Source of the DNA: Nocardia flavorosea NBRC 108225
GTDB taxonomy: Bacteria > Actinomycetota > Actinomycetes > Mycobacteriales > Mycobacteriaceae
Length of the DNA stretch: 64,000 nt
Assembly (NCBI RefSeq): GCF_001613385.1
Contig: NZ_BDCG01000016.1
Span: 310,001-374,000, forward strand
Reading direction: 5' to 3'
The stretch's first letter is position 1. Every line of letters starts with the position of its first letter. Positions 8,231 through 16,588 of this stretch are shown one piece after another. A model generated the notes under the pieces. That model was not told the DNA's origin. It made no database searches and saw only the letters and a list, made by a program, of their open reading frames with translations. Made by a program: the position numbers and the translations under genes.

Positions 8231-11200
8231 GTGCTAGACGTCAACTTCTTCGATGAACTCCGGATCGGCTTGGCCACCGCCGAGGACATCCGTAACTGGT
8301 CCTACGGCGAGGTTAAGAAACCGGAGACCATCAACTACCGCACGCTCAAGCCGGAGAAGGATGGCTTGTTCTGCGAGAAGATCTTCGGTCCCACCCGGGA
8401 CTGGGAGTGCTACTGCGGTAAGTACAAGCGCGTCCGCTTCAAGGGCATCATCTGTGAGCGCTGCGGCGTCGAGGTGACCCGCGCCAAGGTGCGCCGTGAG
8501 CGGATGGGCCATATCGAGCTGGCCGCGCCGGTCACCCACATCTGGTACTTCAAGGGTGTGCCGAGCCGGCTCGGCTACCTGCTCGACCTGGCGCCGAAGG
8601 ATCTGGAAAAGATCATCTACTTCGCCGCCTATGTCATCACGGCTGTCGACGACGAGATGCGGCACAACGAGCTGTCGACCCTCGAAGCCGAGATGGAGGT
8701 CGAGAAGAAGACCGTCACCGATCAGCGCGACGCCGACCTCGAGGCCCGGGCCCAGAAGCTCGAGGCCGACCTGGCCGAACTGGAGGCCGAGGGCGCCAAG
8801 TCCGACGTTCGCCGCAAGGTGAAGGACGGTGGCGAGCGCGAGATGAAGCAGCTCCGCGACCGCGCCCAGCGTGAGCTGGACCGGCTCGAGGAGATCTGGA
8901 ACACCTTCACCAAGCTGGCGCCCAAACAGCTGATCGTGGACGAGGTGCTCTACCGCGAGCTGCAGGACCGCTACGGCGAGTACTTCACCGGCGCGATGGG
9001 TGCGGAATCCATCCAGAAGCTGATGGAGAACTTCGATATCCAGGCCGAGGCCGAGAACCTGCGCGAAACCATTCGCAGCGGTAAGGGCCAGAAGAAGCTG
9101 CGTGCGCTCAAGCGGCTCAAGGTCGTGGCTGCCTTCCAGACCAACGGCAACTCGCCCATGGGCATGGTCCTCGACGCCGTTCCGGTGATCCCGCCGGAAC
9201 TGCGGCCGATGGTTCAGCTCGACGGTGGCCGGTTCGCCACCTCCGACCTGAACGACCTCTACCGCCGCGTGATCAACCGCAACAACCGCCTCAAGCGACT
9301 GATCGATCTCGGCGCTCCCGAGATCATCGTCAACAACGAGAAGCGGATGCTGCAGGAGTCCGTGGACGCGCTGTTCGACAACGGCCGGCGCGGCCGGCCG
9401 GTCACCGGCCCGGGCAACCGTCCGCTGAAGTCCCTGAGCGATCTGCTCAAGGGTAAGCAGGGCCGGTTCCGCCAGAACCTGCTCGGTAAGCGCGTCGACT
9501 ACTCCGGCCGTTCGGTCATCGTCGTCGGTCCGCAGCTGAAACTGCACCAGTGTGGTCTGCCGAAGCTGATGGCGCTGGAGCTGTTCAAGCCGTTCGTGAT
9601 GAAGCGGCTGGTCGACCTGAACCACGCGCAGAACATCAAATCCGCGAAGCGGATGGTGGAGCGGCAGCGGCCGCAGGTGTGGGATGTGCTCGAAGAGGTC
9701 ATCGCCGAGCATCCCGTGCTGCTGAACCGTGCGCCGACCCTGCACCGCCTCGGTATCCAGGCCTTCGAACCGCAGCTGGTGGAAGGTAAGGCCATCCAGC
9801 TGCACCCGCTGGTCTGTGAGGCGTTCAACGCCGACTTCGACGGTGACCAGATGGCCGTGCACCTGCCGCTGTCGGCGGAGGCGCAGGCCGAGGCCCGCAT
9901 TCTGATGCTGTCCTCGAACAACATCCTGTCCCCGGCGTCCGGCCGGCCGCTGGCCATGCCCCGTCTGGACATGGTGACCGGCCTGTACTACCTGACCCGG
10001 TTCGACGAAGGCGCCAAGGGCGAGTATCAGCCCGCCACCGCCGATGGTCCGGAGACGGGCGTGTACTCCTCGCCGGCCGAAGCGCAGATGGCAGTCGACC
10101 GTGGTGAGCTGACCGTGCGGTCGAACATCAAGGTCCGGCTGACCGATCAGCGTCCGCCCAAGGAGATCGAAGCGGAGCTGTTCCCGGACGGCTGGCGGCG
10201 CGGCGAAGCCTGGACCATCCAGACCACGCTGGGCCGGGTGCTGTTCAACGAACTGCTGCCCGGGGACTACGCGTTCATCAACGAACCGATGCCCAAGAAG
10301 CGGCAGGCGACGATCATCAACGATCTCGCCGAGCGGTACCCGATGATCGTGGTCGCGCAGACCGTCGACAAGCTCAAGGACGCCGGCTTCCACTGGGCCA
10401 CGCGTTCGGGTGTCACCGTCTCCATGTCGGACGTGCTCGTTCCGCCGGAGAAGGCCGAGATCATGGAGCGCTACGAGGCGCAGTCCGATCAGATCGAGAA
10501 GAAGTACCAGCGTGGTGCGCTCGATCACCAGGAGCGCAACAACGCCCTGGTCAAGATCTGGCAGGAAGCGACCGAAGAGGTCGGTAAGGCGCTGCGCGCG
10601 CACTACCCGGCCGATAACCCGATCATCACGATCGTCGATTCGGGCGCCACGGGTAACTTCACCCAGACCCGTACCCTCGCGGGTATGAAGGGCCTGGTGA
10701 CGAACCCGAAGGGTGAGTTCATCCCGCGGCCGATCAAGTCCTCGTTCCGTGAGGGCCTGACCGTTCTCGAGTACTTCATCAACACCCACGGTGCTCGTAA
10801 GGGTCTGGCCGATACCGCGCTGCGTACCGCCGACTCGGGCTATCTGACCCGTCGTCTGGTGGACGTCTCGCAGGACGTGATCGTGCGCGAAACCGACTGC
10901 GCCACCGAGCGCGGCATCGTGGTGCATATCGCGGAGAAGCAGCCGGACGGCACCATGATCCGCGATCCGCACGTGGAGACCTCCGCCTACGCCCGGACGC
11001 TTGCGTCCGACGCGGTGGATGCCGCCGGCAACGTGGTGGTGGGCAAGGGCGCCGATCTCGGCGACCCGGCCATCGAGGCGCTGTTGGAAGCCGGTATCAC
11101 CGAGGTCCGGGTCCGCTCCGTGCTGACCTGCGGCACCGGTACCGGTGTCTGCGCGGTCTGCTACGGCCGTTCGATGGCGACCGGCAAGCTGGTCGATATC

Positions 11201-12184
11201 GGCGAGGCCGTCGGTATCGTCGCCGCCCAGTCCATCGGTGAGCCCGGTACCCAGCTGACCATGCGTACCTTCCACCAGGGTGGTGTCGCGGGTGACGACA
11301 TCACCGGTGGTCTGCCGCGTGTGCAGGAGCTGTTCGAGGCGCGCGTGCCCAAGGGCAAGGCGCCGATCGCCGAGGTCTCGGGCCGGATCCGGCTGGAGGA
11401 CGACGACCGCTTCTACAAGATCACCATCATCCCCGATGACGGTGGCGACGAAGTGGTATACGACAAGCTGTCCAAGCGTCAGCGTCTGCGTGTCTTCAAG
11501 CACGACGACGGTTCCGAGCGTCTGCTGTCCGACGGCGATCACGTCGAGGTCGGCCAGCAGCTGCTGGAAGGCGCGGCGGATCCGCACGAGGTGCTGCGCG
11601 TGATGGGCCCCCGGCAGGTGCAGATCCACCTGGTCCACGAGGTCCAGGAGGTCTACCGCTCGCAGGGTGTGTCGATCCACGACAAGCACATCGAGGTCAT
11701 CGTCCGCCAGATGCTGCGCCGGGTGACGATCATCGATTCGGGTGCCACCGAGTTCCTGCCCGGTTCGCTCACCGAGCGTGCCGAGTTCGAGGCGTCCAAC
11801 CGCCGGGTCGTCGCCGAGGGTGGCGAGCCCGCGGCCGGCCGTCCGGTGCTGATGGGTATCACCAAGGCGTCGCTGGCCACCGATTCGTGGCTGTCGGCGG
11901 CGTCCTTCCAGGAGACCACCCGAGTCCTCACGGATGCGGCGATCAACTGCCGCTCCGACAGGCTCATCGGCCTCAAGGAGAATGTGATCATCGGTAAGCT
12001 GATCCCGGCCGGTACCGGTATCAACCGGTACCGCAACATCCAGGTCCAGCCGACCGAAGAGGCCCGTGCCGCGGCGTACGCGGTGCCGTCCTACGACGAC
12101 ACCTACTACAGCCCCGAGGGCTTCGGCGCCACCACCGGTGCCGCGGTTCCGCTGGACGACTACGGGTTCAGCGACTACCGGTAA
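8231..12184 (+). CDS. rpoC: RNA polymerase beta' subunit
   Basis: Partner of RpoB that holds the active-site magnesium. It has 1317 residues and starts at a GTG preceded by GGAAAGGAAG. Visible features: the N-terminal zinc site (CYCGKYK and CERCGVE), the catalytic NADFDGDQMAVHLPL near residue 533, the bridge-helix and trigger-loop region, and the second zinc site ending CGTGTGVCAVCYGRS. No truncation or unusual insertion is seen. It is co-transcribed with rpoB and ends at a strong terminator. Confidence 0.99.
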   Translation: MLDVNFFDELRIGLATAEDIRNWSYGEVKKPETINYRTLKPEKDGLFCEKIFGPTRDWECYCGKYKRVRFKGIICERCGVEVTRAKVRRERMGHIELAAPVTHIWYFKGVPSRLGYLLDLAPKDLEKIIYFAAYVITAVDDEMRHNELSTLEAEMEVEKKTVTDQRDADLEARAQKLEADLAELEAEGAKSDVRRKVKDGGEREMKQLRDRAQRELDRLEEIWNTFTKLAPKQLIVDEVLYRELQDRYGEYFTGAMGAESIQKLMENFDIQAEAENLRETIRSGKGQKKLRALKRLKVVAAFQTNGNSPMGMVLDAVPVIPPELRPMVQLDGGRFATSDLNDLYRRVINRNNRLKRLIDLGAPEIIVNNEKRMLQESVDALFDNGRRGRPVTGPGNRPLKSLSDLLKGKQGRFRQNLLGKRVDYSGRSVIVVGPQLKLHQCGLPKLMALELFKPFVMKRLVDLNHAQNIKSAKRMVERQRPQVWDVLEEVIAEHPVLLNRAPTLHRLGIQAFEPQLVEGKAIQLHPLVCEAFNADFDGDQMAVHLPLSAEAQAEARILMLSSNNILSPASGRPLAMPRLDMVTGLYYLTRFDEGAKGEYQPATADGPETGVYSSPAEAQMAVDRGELTVRSNIKVRLTDQRPPKEIEAELFPDGWRRGEAWTIQTTLGRVLFNELLPGDYAFINEPMPKKRQATIINDLAERYPMIVVAQTVDKLKDAGFHWATRSGVTVSMSDVLVPPEKAEIMERYEAQSDQIEKKYQRGALDHQERNNALVKIWQEATEEVGKALRAHYPADNPIITIVDSGATGNFTQTRTLAGMKGLVTNPKGEFIPRPIKSSFREGLTVLEYFINTHGARKGLADTALRTADSGYLTRRLVDVSQDVIVRETDCATERGIVVHIAEKQPDGTMIRDPHVETSAYARTLASDAVDAAGNVVVGKGADLGDPAIEALLEAGITEVRVRSVLTCGTGTGVCAVCYGRSMATGKLVDIGEAVGIVAAQSIGEPGTQLTMRTFHQGGVAGDDITGGLPRVQELFEARVPKGKAPIAEVSGRIRLEDDDRFYKITIIPDDGGDEVVYDKLSKRQRLRVFKHDDGSERLLSDGDHVEVGQQLLEGAADPHEVLRVMGPRQVQIHLVHEVQEVYRSQGVSIHDKHIEVIVRQMLRRVTIIDSGATEFLPGSLTERAEFEASNRRVVAEGGEPAAGRPVLMGITKASLATDSWLSAASFQETTRVLTDAAINCRSDRLIGLKENVIIGKLIPAGTGINRYRNIQVQPTEEARAAAYAVPSYDDTYYSPEGFGATTGAAVPLDDYGFSDYR

Positions 12185-12206
12185 TCGCTCGTTCGGTAAC
12201 AGCCAT

Positions 12207-12240
12207 ATCGGCCCCGCACCGTTTCGGTGCGGGGCCGATT
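12207..12240 (+). terminator. rpoBC terminator
   Basis: A 15-bp perfect stem (arms 12207-12221 and 12225-12239) with a TTT loop, 22 bases after the rpoC stop. Confidence 0.8.
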
Positions 12241-12298
12241 GCATTGATTTTGCCGAGCGGAACCACGAGCGGCTATGCCGCCGGGTTGTCCCGAAGTG

Positions 12299-12738
12299 TC
12301 AGCCCAAGCCCCGCCGTCCGGCTCGGGCAGCGAATGCGTCGAGCACGTCCAGGATCTCCCGGGCCTGCCACATCCGGTTGCAGCGCCTACCGGTGAATTC
12401 GGACAGGATCCCGACTTCGGCGAGGGGAGCGATGGCCCGCGTTGCGTTCGACGGTGTGGTGCCGAGTTCCGCGGCGACGGTCGGCGCGTCGAATACCGGG
12501 ATTCGGAGCCGGAACGTGCCGGTGGTGCGGAGGGGGCCCGTGAGGTCCATAACTATCGCCGCCGATCCATACCTGTTGAGTTCGCCATTGCCCGGCGGAA
12601 CCGGGATCGTGGGCCGGCCATCAGTGCGGCATGTATGGCCAGGATCAACTCTTCGTCGAGACGGCCGTCGAGATCGATCGCCGTCTGCATCGCATGGACG
12701 TTGCCGACGATTTCGACAGCATTGCGCTGGTCGGTCAC
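12299..12738 (-). pseudogene. Remnant of a Fic-family protein
   Basis: Two pieces in different frames resemble parts of one Fic protein. An upstream piece (minus strand 12738-12553) reads VEIVGNVHAMQTAIDLDGRL then EELILAIHAALMAG, like the region before the Fic core. A downstream piece in another frame, ending at 12299, resembles the C-terminal winged helix (PVFDAPTVAAELG, GILSEFTGRRCNRMWQA, EILDVLDAFAARA). The central HPFxxGNGR catalytic core is absent. I read this as a decayed gene with an internal deletion and frameshift; the reading depends on remembered family patterns. Confidence 0.5.
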
Positions 12739-12807
12739 TCGTCAGCTGACCAGTCCGGGACGGGCGATTCGGCCCGCTTCGAACTCCGGAGCGGACCGGA
12801 GTCTGCG

Positions 12808-13677
12808 TCAAGTCCGGGCAGTGCTCTCGGCCGGTACTTCACCGTTTTCCGCGACCGATTCGGTAGCCGGGCGGGGCCGGGGGTTCGCGGTGCGGGCATG
12901 GGTCGCGTAGAGCGTGAGGCCGACGAAGGCCAGTCCGCCCACCAGATTGCCGATCACCGTGGGGATTTCGTTCCAGATCAGATAGTCGCCGATGGAGAAA
13001 TCGCCACCAAGCAGAAGGCCGGAGGGGAACAGGAACATATTGACGATCGAATGCTCGAAACCCATATAGAAGAAGAGCATGATCGGCATCCACATGGCGA
13101 TTACTTTGCCGGACACCGAGGTCGACATCATTGCCGCGACGACCCCGGTGGAAACCATCCAATTGCACAGCACGCCACGGATGAAAAGGGTGAGCATGCC
13201 GGACGCGCCGTGGTCGGCGTAACCGACGGTGCGGGATTCGCCGATATCACCGAGACGCTGACCGACCTCGTTCGGGTCCATCGAGAAACCCATGGTAACG
13301 ATGATGGCCATCATGACGGCGACGGTGAACGCGCCGGCGAAATTGCCGACGAAGACGAGGGACCAGTTGCGCAGTACCGCACGCCAGTTCACTCCGGGCC
13401 GTTTGTCCAGCCAGGCCAGCGGGACCAGTGTGAATACACCGGTCAGCAGATCGAAACCCAGCAGGTACAGCAGGCAGAAGCCGACCGGGAACAGGACTGC
13501 GCCGAGGAGCGCGTTGCCCGTCTGCACCGTGATGGTGACCGCGAACGCGGCGGCGAGGGCCAGAATCGCGCCCGCCATAAAGGCGCGGATCACCGTATCG
13601 CGCGTGGACATGAATGCTTTCGATTCGCCGGCGTCGATCATTGCGCCGACGAATTCCGCCGGTTTGAGGTACGACAT
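12808..13677 (-). CDS. Formate/nitrite transporter family channel
   Basis: Integral membrane channel of the FNT family (FocA/NirC), which passes small anions such as formate or nitrite. The 289-residue protein begins MSYLKPAEFVGAMIDAGESK, a typical FNT start, and has about six hydrophobic segments with the FNT-like stretches GFDLLTGVF, LCNWMVSTGVV and GFEHSIVNMF. The start at 13677 is preceded by GAAGGACC; the frame continues further upstream but without family similarity. It is divergent from cyanase (cynS) across a 250-base region, so cyanate or nitrite is a plausible substrate; that is inference from context. Confidence 0.85.
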   Translation of the reverse strand: MSYLKPAEFVGAMIDAGESKAFMSTRDTVIRAFMAGAILALAAAFAVTITVQTGNALLGAVLFPVGFCLLYLLGFDLLTGVFTLVPLAWLDKRPGVNWRAVLRNWSLVFVGNFAGAFTVAVMMAIIVTMGFSMDPNEVGQRLGDIGESRTVGYADHGASGMLTLFIRGVLCNWMVSTGVVAAMMSTSVSGKVIAMWMPIMLFFYMGFEHSIVNMFLFPSGLLLGGDFSIGDYLIWNEIPTVIGNLVGGLAFVGLTLYATHARTANPRPRPATESVAENGEVPAESTART

Positions 13678-13839
13678 GTCAGGTCCTTCGCTTGTAGTGC
13701 TCGTGGGCGAAGTGTGCGGTGCCCGGATTTCCGGGTCGTATCGAACCGGGCGCACCCGTGTAACCGGGTGCTCACCGGAGCCGGTTCCCTTCGCATAGCT
13801 GTGTCTTCGACGTTTTCGGCGGGGGAATGTATCGGTGAG

Positions 13840-13855
13840 GTAAACAATGCGAAAC
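13840..13855 (+). promoter_or_regulatory. GlnR-like box between the FNT gene and cynS
   Basis: GTAAA-n6-GAAAC matches the actinobacterial GlnR pattern gTnAC-n6-GaAAc with one mismatch. It lies 73 bases before cynS in the shared control region. A separate inverted repeat, GCACCCG/CGGGTGC, is at 13752-13771. Nitrogen control fits cyanate use, but the match is short. Confidence 0.3.
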
Positions 13856-13927
13856 CGGTGCAGGCGGATATGCCCGGCGGTGGCAGGCTTTCGATATTTC
13901 CGGTGATTCCGATATCAGGAGGCCTTT

Positions 13928-14377
13928 ATGGAACCGATCATGAACAAGAGCGTTGCCGCGGATCTCGTTGTCGCGGCCCGTATCCGGCGCGGGCTGACCT
14001 GGGCTGCTATTGCCGAGGCACTCGGCGCACCGCTGGTCTGGACTACGGCCGCGTTGCTCGGGCAGCATCCGATGACGGCGGAGCAGGCGCGTCAGGTCTG
14101 TGATCTGCTGGGCTTGGACGACGCGGTGGCGGAGAGCCTGAGCCGGCAACCCGCCCGCGGCGCGGATCCGGCCCTGATGAGCGACCCGACGATCTACCGT
14201 TTTGTGGAAGCGATCTCTGTATACGGTCCAGCGCTCAAGGAGTTGATCCACGAGGAGTTCGGCGACGGGATCATGAGCGCGATCAACTTCAAGGTCGACT
14301 TCGCACGTCGGCCGGACCCGGACGGTGATCGGGTGGTCATTACTTTCGACGGGAAGTTCCTCGACTACCGCTGGTGA
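13928..14377 (+). CDS. cynS: Cyanate hydratase (cyanase)
   Basis: Converts cyanate and bicarbonate to ammonia and carbon dioxide, giving a nitrogen source and detoxification. At 149 residues it has the family size, with an N-terminal helical domain and the C-terminal catalytic domain DPTIYRFVEAISVYG...FGDGIMSAINFK. The catalytic residues known from the E. coli enzyme appear as Arg91, Glu94 and Ser117. The ATG at 13928 follows AGGAGG. The divergent FNT channel may supply substrate. There is no adjacent cynT carbonic anhydrase or cynR. Confidence 0.95.
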   Translation: MEPIMNKSVAADLVVAARIRRGLTWAAIAEALGAPLVWTTAALLGQHPMTAEQARQVCDLLGLDDAVAESLSRQPARGADPALMSDPTIYRFVEAISVYGPALKELIHEEFGDGIMSAINFKVDFARRPDPDGDRVVITFDGKFLDYRW

Positions 14378-14552
14378 GGTGTGGGGCCGCGGGTGGCAGT
14401 TCGGGCGTCCGCTCACGCTGCGGTACCGACGTAGCGAAGGGTCAGCCGGGTGTCCACCGGCCGTCCGGTCTGATCCGGGCCCGGTCGAGCCCGGTGGCCT
14501 TGCGTGAACGCCTCGGGGTGTGCCGGTTGTGGAACTTTTCTGCGGTGTCTTG

Positions 14553-14580
14553 TTGACACCGTGGAGCCGGGCGCTAATAC
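14553..14580 (+). promoter_or_regulatory. Promoter of the arsR-type gene, probably leaderless
   Basis: TTGACA (14553-14558), 16 bases, then TAATAC (14575-14580). The start codon ATG lies at 14589, 8 bases after the -10 box, with no ribosome-binding site, so the transcript probably begins at or next to the start codon. Confidence 0.65.
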
Positions 14581-14600
14581 TGAACTAGATGGTTCAGTAT
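14577..14600 (+). promoter_or_regulatory. Operator palindrome across the -10 box and start codon
   Basis: ATACTGAAC and GTTCAGTAT form a perfect 9-bp inverted repeat with a 6-base centre. It overlaps the -10 box and the first codons of the ArsR-type gene. Autorepression by the encoded protein is the natural reading. Confidence 0.65.
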
Positions 14601-14921
14601 GAATTTTTGGACGCCTCCTTCGGGGCGCTCGCGGACCCCACCAGGCGGGGCATCCTCGAGCGGCTCGGCCGCGGCCCCGCCACCGTCAGTGAACTGGCCG
14701 AGGACTTCTCGATGACCCTCACCGGTATCAAGAAGCACATCCAGTTGCTCGAAGGCGCGGGGATGGTGGTCACCGAGAAAAAGGGGCGGGTCCGGTATTG
14801 CCGGATCGGTCCCGATGTATTCGAACGGGAGGTGGCCTGGATGCAGGGCTACCGGCAGATGCTGGAAGCGCGGATGGACCGTCTCGGTGAATTCCTGCAA
14901 CGAACGGAGCACGAACAATGA
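14589..14921 (+). CDS. ArsR-family transcriptional repressor
   Basis: Winged-helix DNA-binding protein of 110 residues. It shows the ArsR pattern ALADPTRRGILERL, the recognition region TVSELAEDFSMTLTGIKKHI and the wing GMVVTEKKGRVRYCRI. The metal-binding Cys box of true arsenic sensors is absent, which is usual for the ArsR subgroup paired with SRPBCC proteins. Its stop overlaps the start of the SRPBCC gene (ATGA, 14918-14921), so the two are translationally coupled. A palindrome over its own start codon points to autoregulation. The ligand is unknown. Confidence 0.88.
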   Translation: MVQYEFLDASFGALADPTRRGILERLGRGPATVSELAEDFSMTLTGIKKHIQLLEGAGMVVTEKKGRVRYCRIGPDVFEREVAWMQGYRQMLEARMDRLGEFLQRTEHEQ

Positions 14922-15391
14922 GCACTGCCACCGAAGAAGCCGTCGTCACCACTCCCGCGGACCGCGAGATCCGCATCGAACGGGTTTTCAACGCCTCGCG
15001 CGAACGCGTCTGGGCCGCCTACAGCCGGATCGAACAGCTGGCCCAGTGGTGGGGCCGCGGTAATCAGCTCGATATCGAGCGGTGGGAGTTCCGGGTGGGT
15101 GGACACTGGCGTTTCGTCGAACGCGCCGACGGCGAGTCCCACGGATTCGAGGGCCGGTTCCGGGAGATCGTGCGCCAGGAGCGGATCGTGCAGTCCTTCG
15201 AATGGGACGGTATGCCCGCGCATATCACCATCGACGCGGCGACGTTCGAGGATCTCGGCGACGGGCGTACGCGAGTGGTCACCGTCAGCCAGTTCCACAC
15301 CCCGCAGGAGCGGGACGGGATGCTGCAATCGGGTATGGCCGAAGGGCTCAACGCCAGCTACCGGGCCCTCGACGCCCTCCTGGCGCAGTAA
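14918..15391 (+). CDS. SRPBCC (AHSA1-like) domain protein
   Basis: START/Bet v1-like fold protein of 157 residues. Typical family pieces are IRIERVFNASRERVWAAYS near the N-terminus, LAQWWGRG, GGHWRFVERADG, and the C-terminal DGMLQSGMAEGLNASYRALD. Members bind hydrophobic ligands and are very often paired with an ArsR repressor, as here. The exact ligand or activity cannot be told. A bidirectional terminator-like hairpin follows. Confidence 0.85.
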   Translation: MSTATEEAVVTTPADREIRIERVFNASRERVWAAYSRIEQLAQWWGRGNQLDIERWEFRVGGHWRFVERADGESHGFEGRFREIVRQERIVQSFEWDGMPAHITIDAATFEDLGDGRTRVVTVSQFHTPQERDGMLQSGMAEGLNASYRALDALLAQ

Positions 15392-15404
15392 CCGATGGGC
15401 GGCT

Positions 15405-15432
15405 GCGTCCTCGGCGCCGGAGCCGAGGACGC
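15405..15432. terminator. Bidirectional terminator-like hairpin
   Basis: GCGTCCTCGGC pairs perfectly with GCCGAGGACGC (11 bp, 6-base loop) between the convergent SRPBCC gene and the aldo/keto reductase gene. Confidence 0.6.
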
Positions 15433-15479
15433 GTGGCGCGCCGGCCACTGGTTCACCGTCCGGGCCGGATGTCAGCGGC

Positions 15480-16487
15480 TCATCGCTCGCTGTCCAGCGT
15501 CCCCATCAGCGGCTCCGGGTAGCGGCTGCCGACCACCGCGGCGGCCGGCACGGCCTCGGCGATCGCGGCCTGTTCGGCAGGGGTGAGCGATATCGCCGCG
15601 GCACCGATCGACTCGGCCCAGCGCCGCGCGCTGCGCGTGCCGATCAGGGGGACGATATCGTCGCCGCGGCCGAGTACCCAGGCGATGGCGAGTTGTGCGG
15701 TGGTGACACCTCGCTCCTGGGCAAGGCCCGCCAGGGTGTCGACGAGTTTCAGGTTGGCGTCGAGGTTCTCGCCCTGGAATCGAGGACTGCCGGCCCGGGA
15801 ATCGGTCAGGGCAGTGTCTCTGCCGCGCAGCGCATCGCTGAGCAGGCCGCGGCTGAGCACACCGTAGGCCGTGATCCCGATCCCGAGTTCGCGGCAGGTG
15901 GGCAGGATTTCGGCCTCGATACCGCGGGAGAACAGCGAATACTCGATCTGCAGGTCGGCGATCGGGTGGACGGCGGCGGCCCGGCGCAAGGTTTCGGCGC
16001 CCACCTCGGACAGTCCGATATGCCGGACGTAACCGGCGTCGATCATCTCGGCGATGGCACCGATGGTGTCCTCGATCGGCACCGCGGGATCCAGCCGTGC
16101 CGGGCGGTAGATATCGATATGGTCCATGCCTAGCCGGCGCAGGCTGTAGCTCAGGAAGTTCTTCACCGCCGCGGGCCGTGTGTCCATCCCCTGCCAGCTG
16201 AATCCCGGGCCCATCAGTGCACCGAATTTCACGCTGAGGGTGACCTCTTCGCGCGGCCGGTCGGCGATCGCCCGACCGACCAGCATCTCGTTGTGACCGC
16301 TCCCGTAGAAATCGCCGGTATCGATGAGCCCGGCCCCGGAATCCAGCGCGGCATGGATGGCCGCCACCGATTCGGATTCGTCGGCGGGCCCGTACACGCC
16401 CGACAGGCCCATGGCGCCGAATCCGATCCGGCCGACCGTGGGGCCGGTACGACCCAGCCGTGAAATCTGCATCTGTGTATTCGTCAT
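15480..16487 (-). CDS. Aldo/keto reductase
   Basis: NAD(P)H-dependent oxidoreductase of the AKR superfamily with a TIM-barrel fold, 335 residues. It shows the start LGRTGPTVGRIGFGAMGLSG, the Asp-Tyr pair in LIDTGDFYGSGHNE and the Lys in LSVKFG. The position where most family members have His (Y-x-H-R-x-D-P) reads YRPARLDP, so that catalytic His is missing; a subgroup with PARLDP is known to me. The ATG at 16487 was chosen because the upstream frame has no similarity. It is divergent from an MmyB-type regulator 101 bases away, which may control it. Confidence 0.88.
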   Translation of the reverse strand: MTNTQMQISRLGRTGPTVGRIGFGAMGLSGVYGPADESESVAAIHAALDSGAGLIDTGDFYGSGHNEMLVGRAIADRPREEVTLSVKFGALMGPGFSWQGMDTRPAAVKNFLSYSLRRLGMDHIDIYRPARLDPAVPIEDTIGAIAEMIDAGYVRHIGLSEVGAETLRRAAAVHPIADLQIEYSLFSRGIEAEILPTCRELGIGITAYGVLSRGLLSDALRGRDTALTDSRAGSPRFQGENLDANLKLVDTLAGLAQERGVTTAQLAIAWVLGRGDDIVPLIGTRSARRWAESIGAAAISLTPAEQAAIAEAVPAAAVVGSRYPEPLMGTLDSER

Positions 16488-16588
16488 GGGTTCCACTGTG
16501 GTGTCGCGTTTGTGCTCTCGGCAGAGACGCTTTATCGGGGGAGCGGCGATCCCTGGCTGCGGGCGCCGCGGTGCGCGACAGTGGAGGT

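Noticed and set aside
8234..12244. Open frame of 1336 codons on the minus strand opposite rpoC
   Set aside because: Mirror of rpoC; it spans the gene and its terminator exactly and resembles no protein.
13752..13771. Inverted repeat GCACCCG/CGGGTGC as a terminator
   Set aside because: It lies in a divergent promoter region where no transcript should end; more likely a regulator site or chance.
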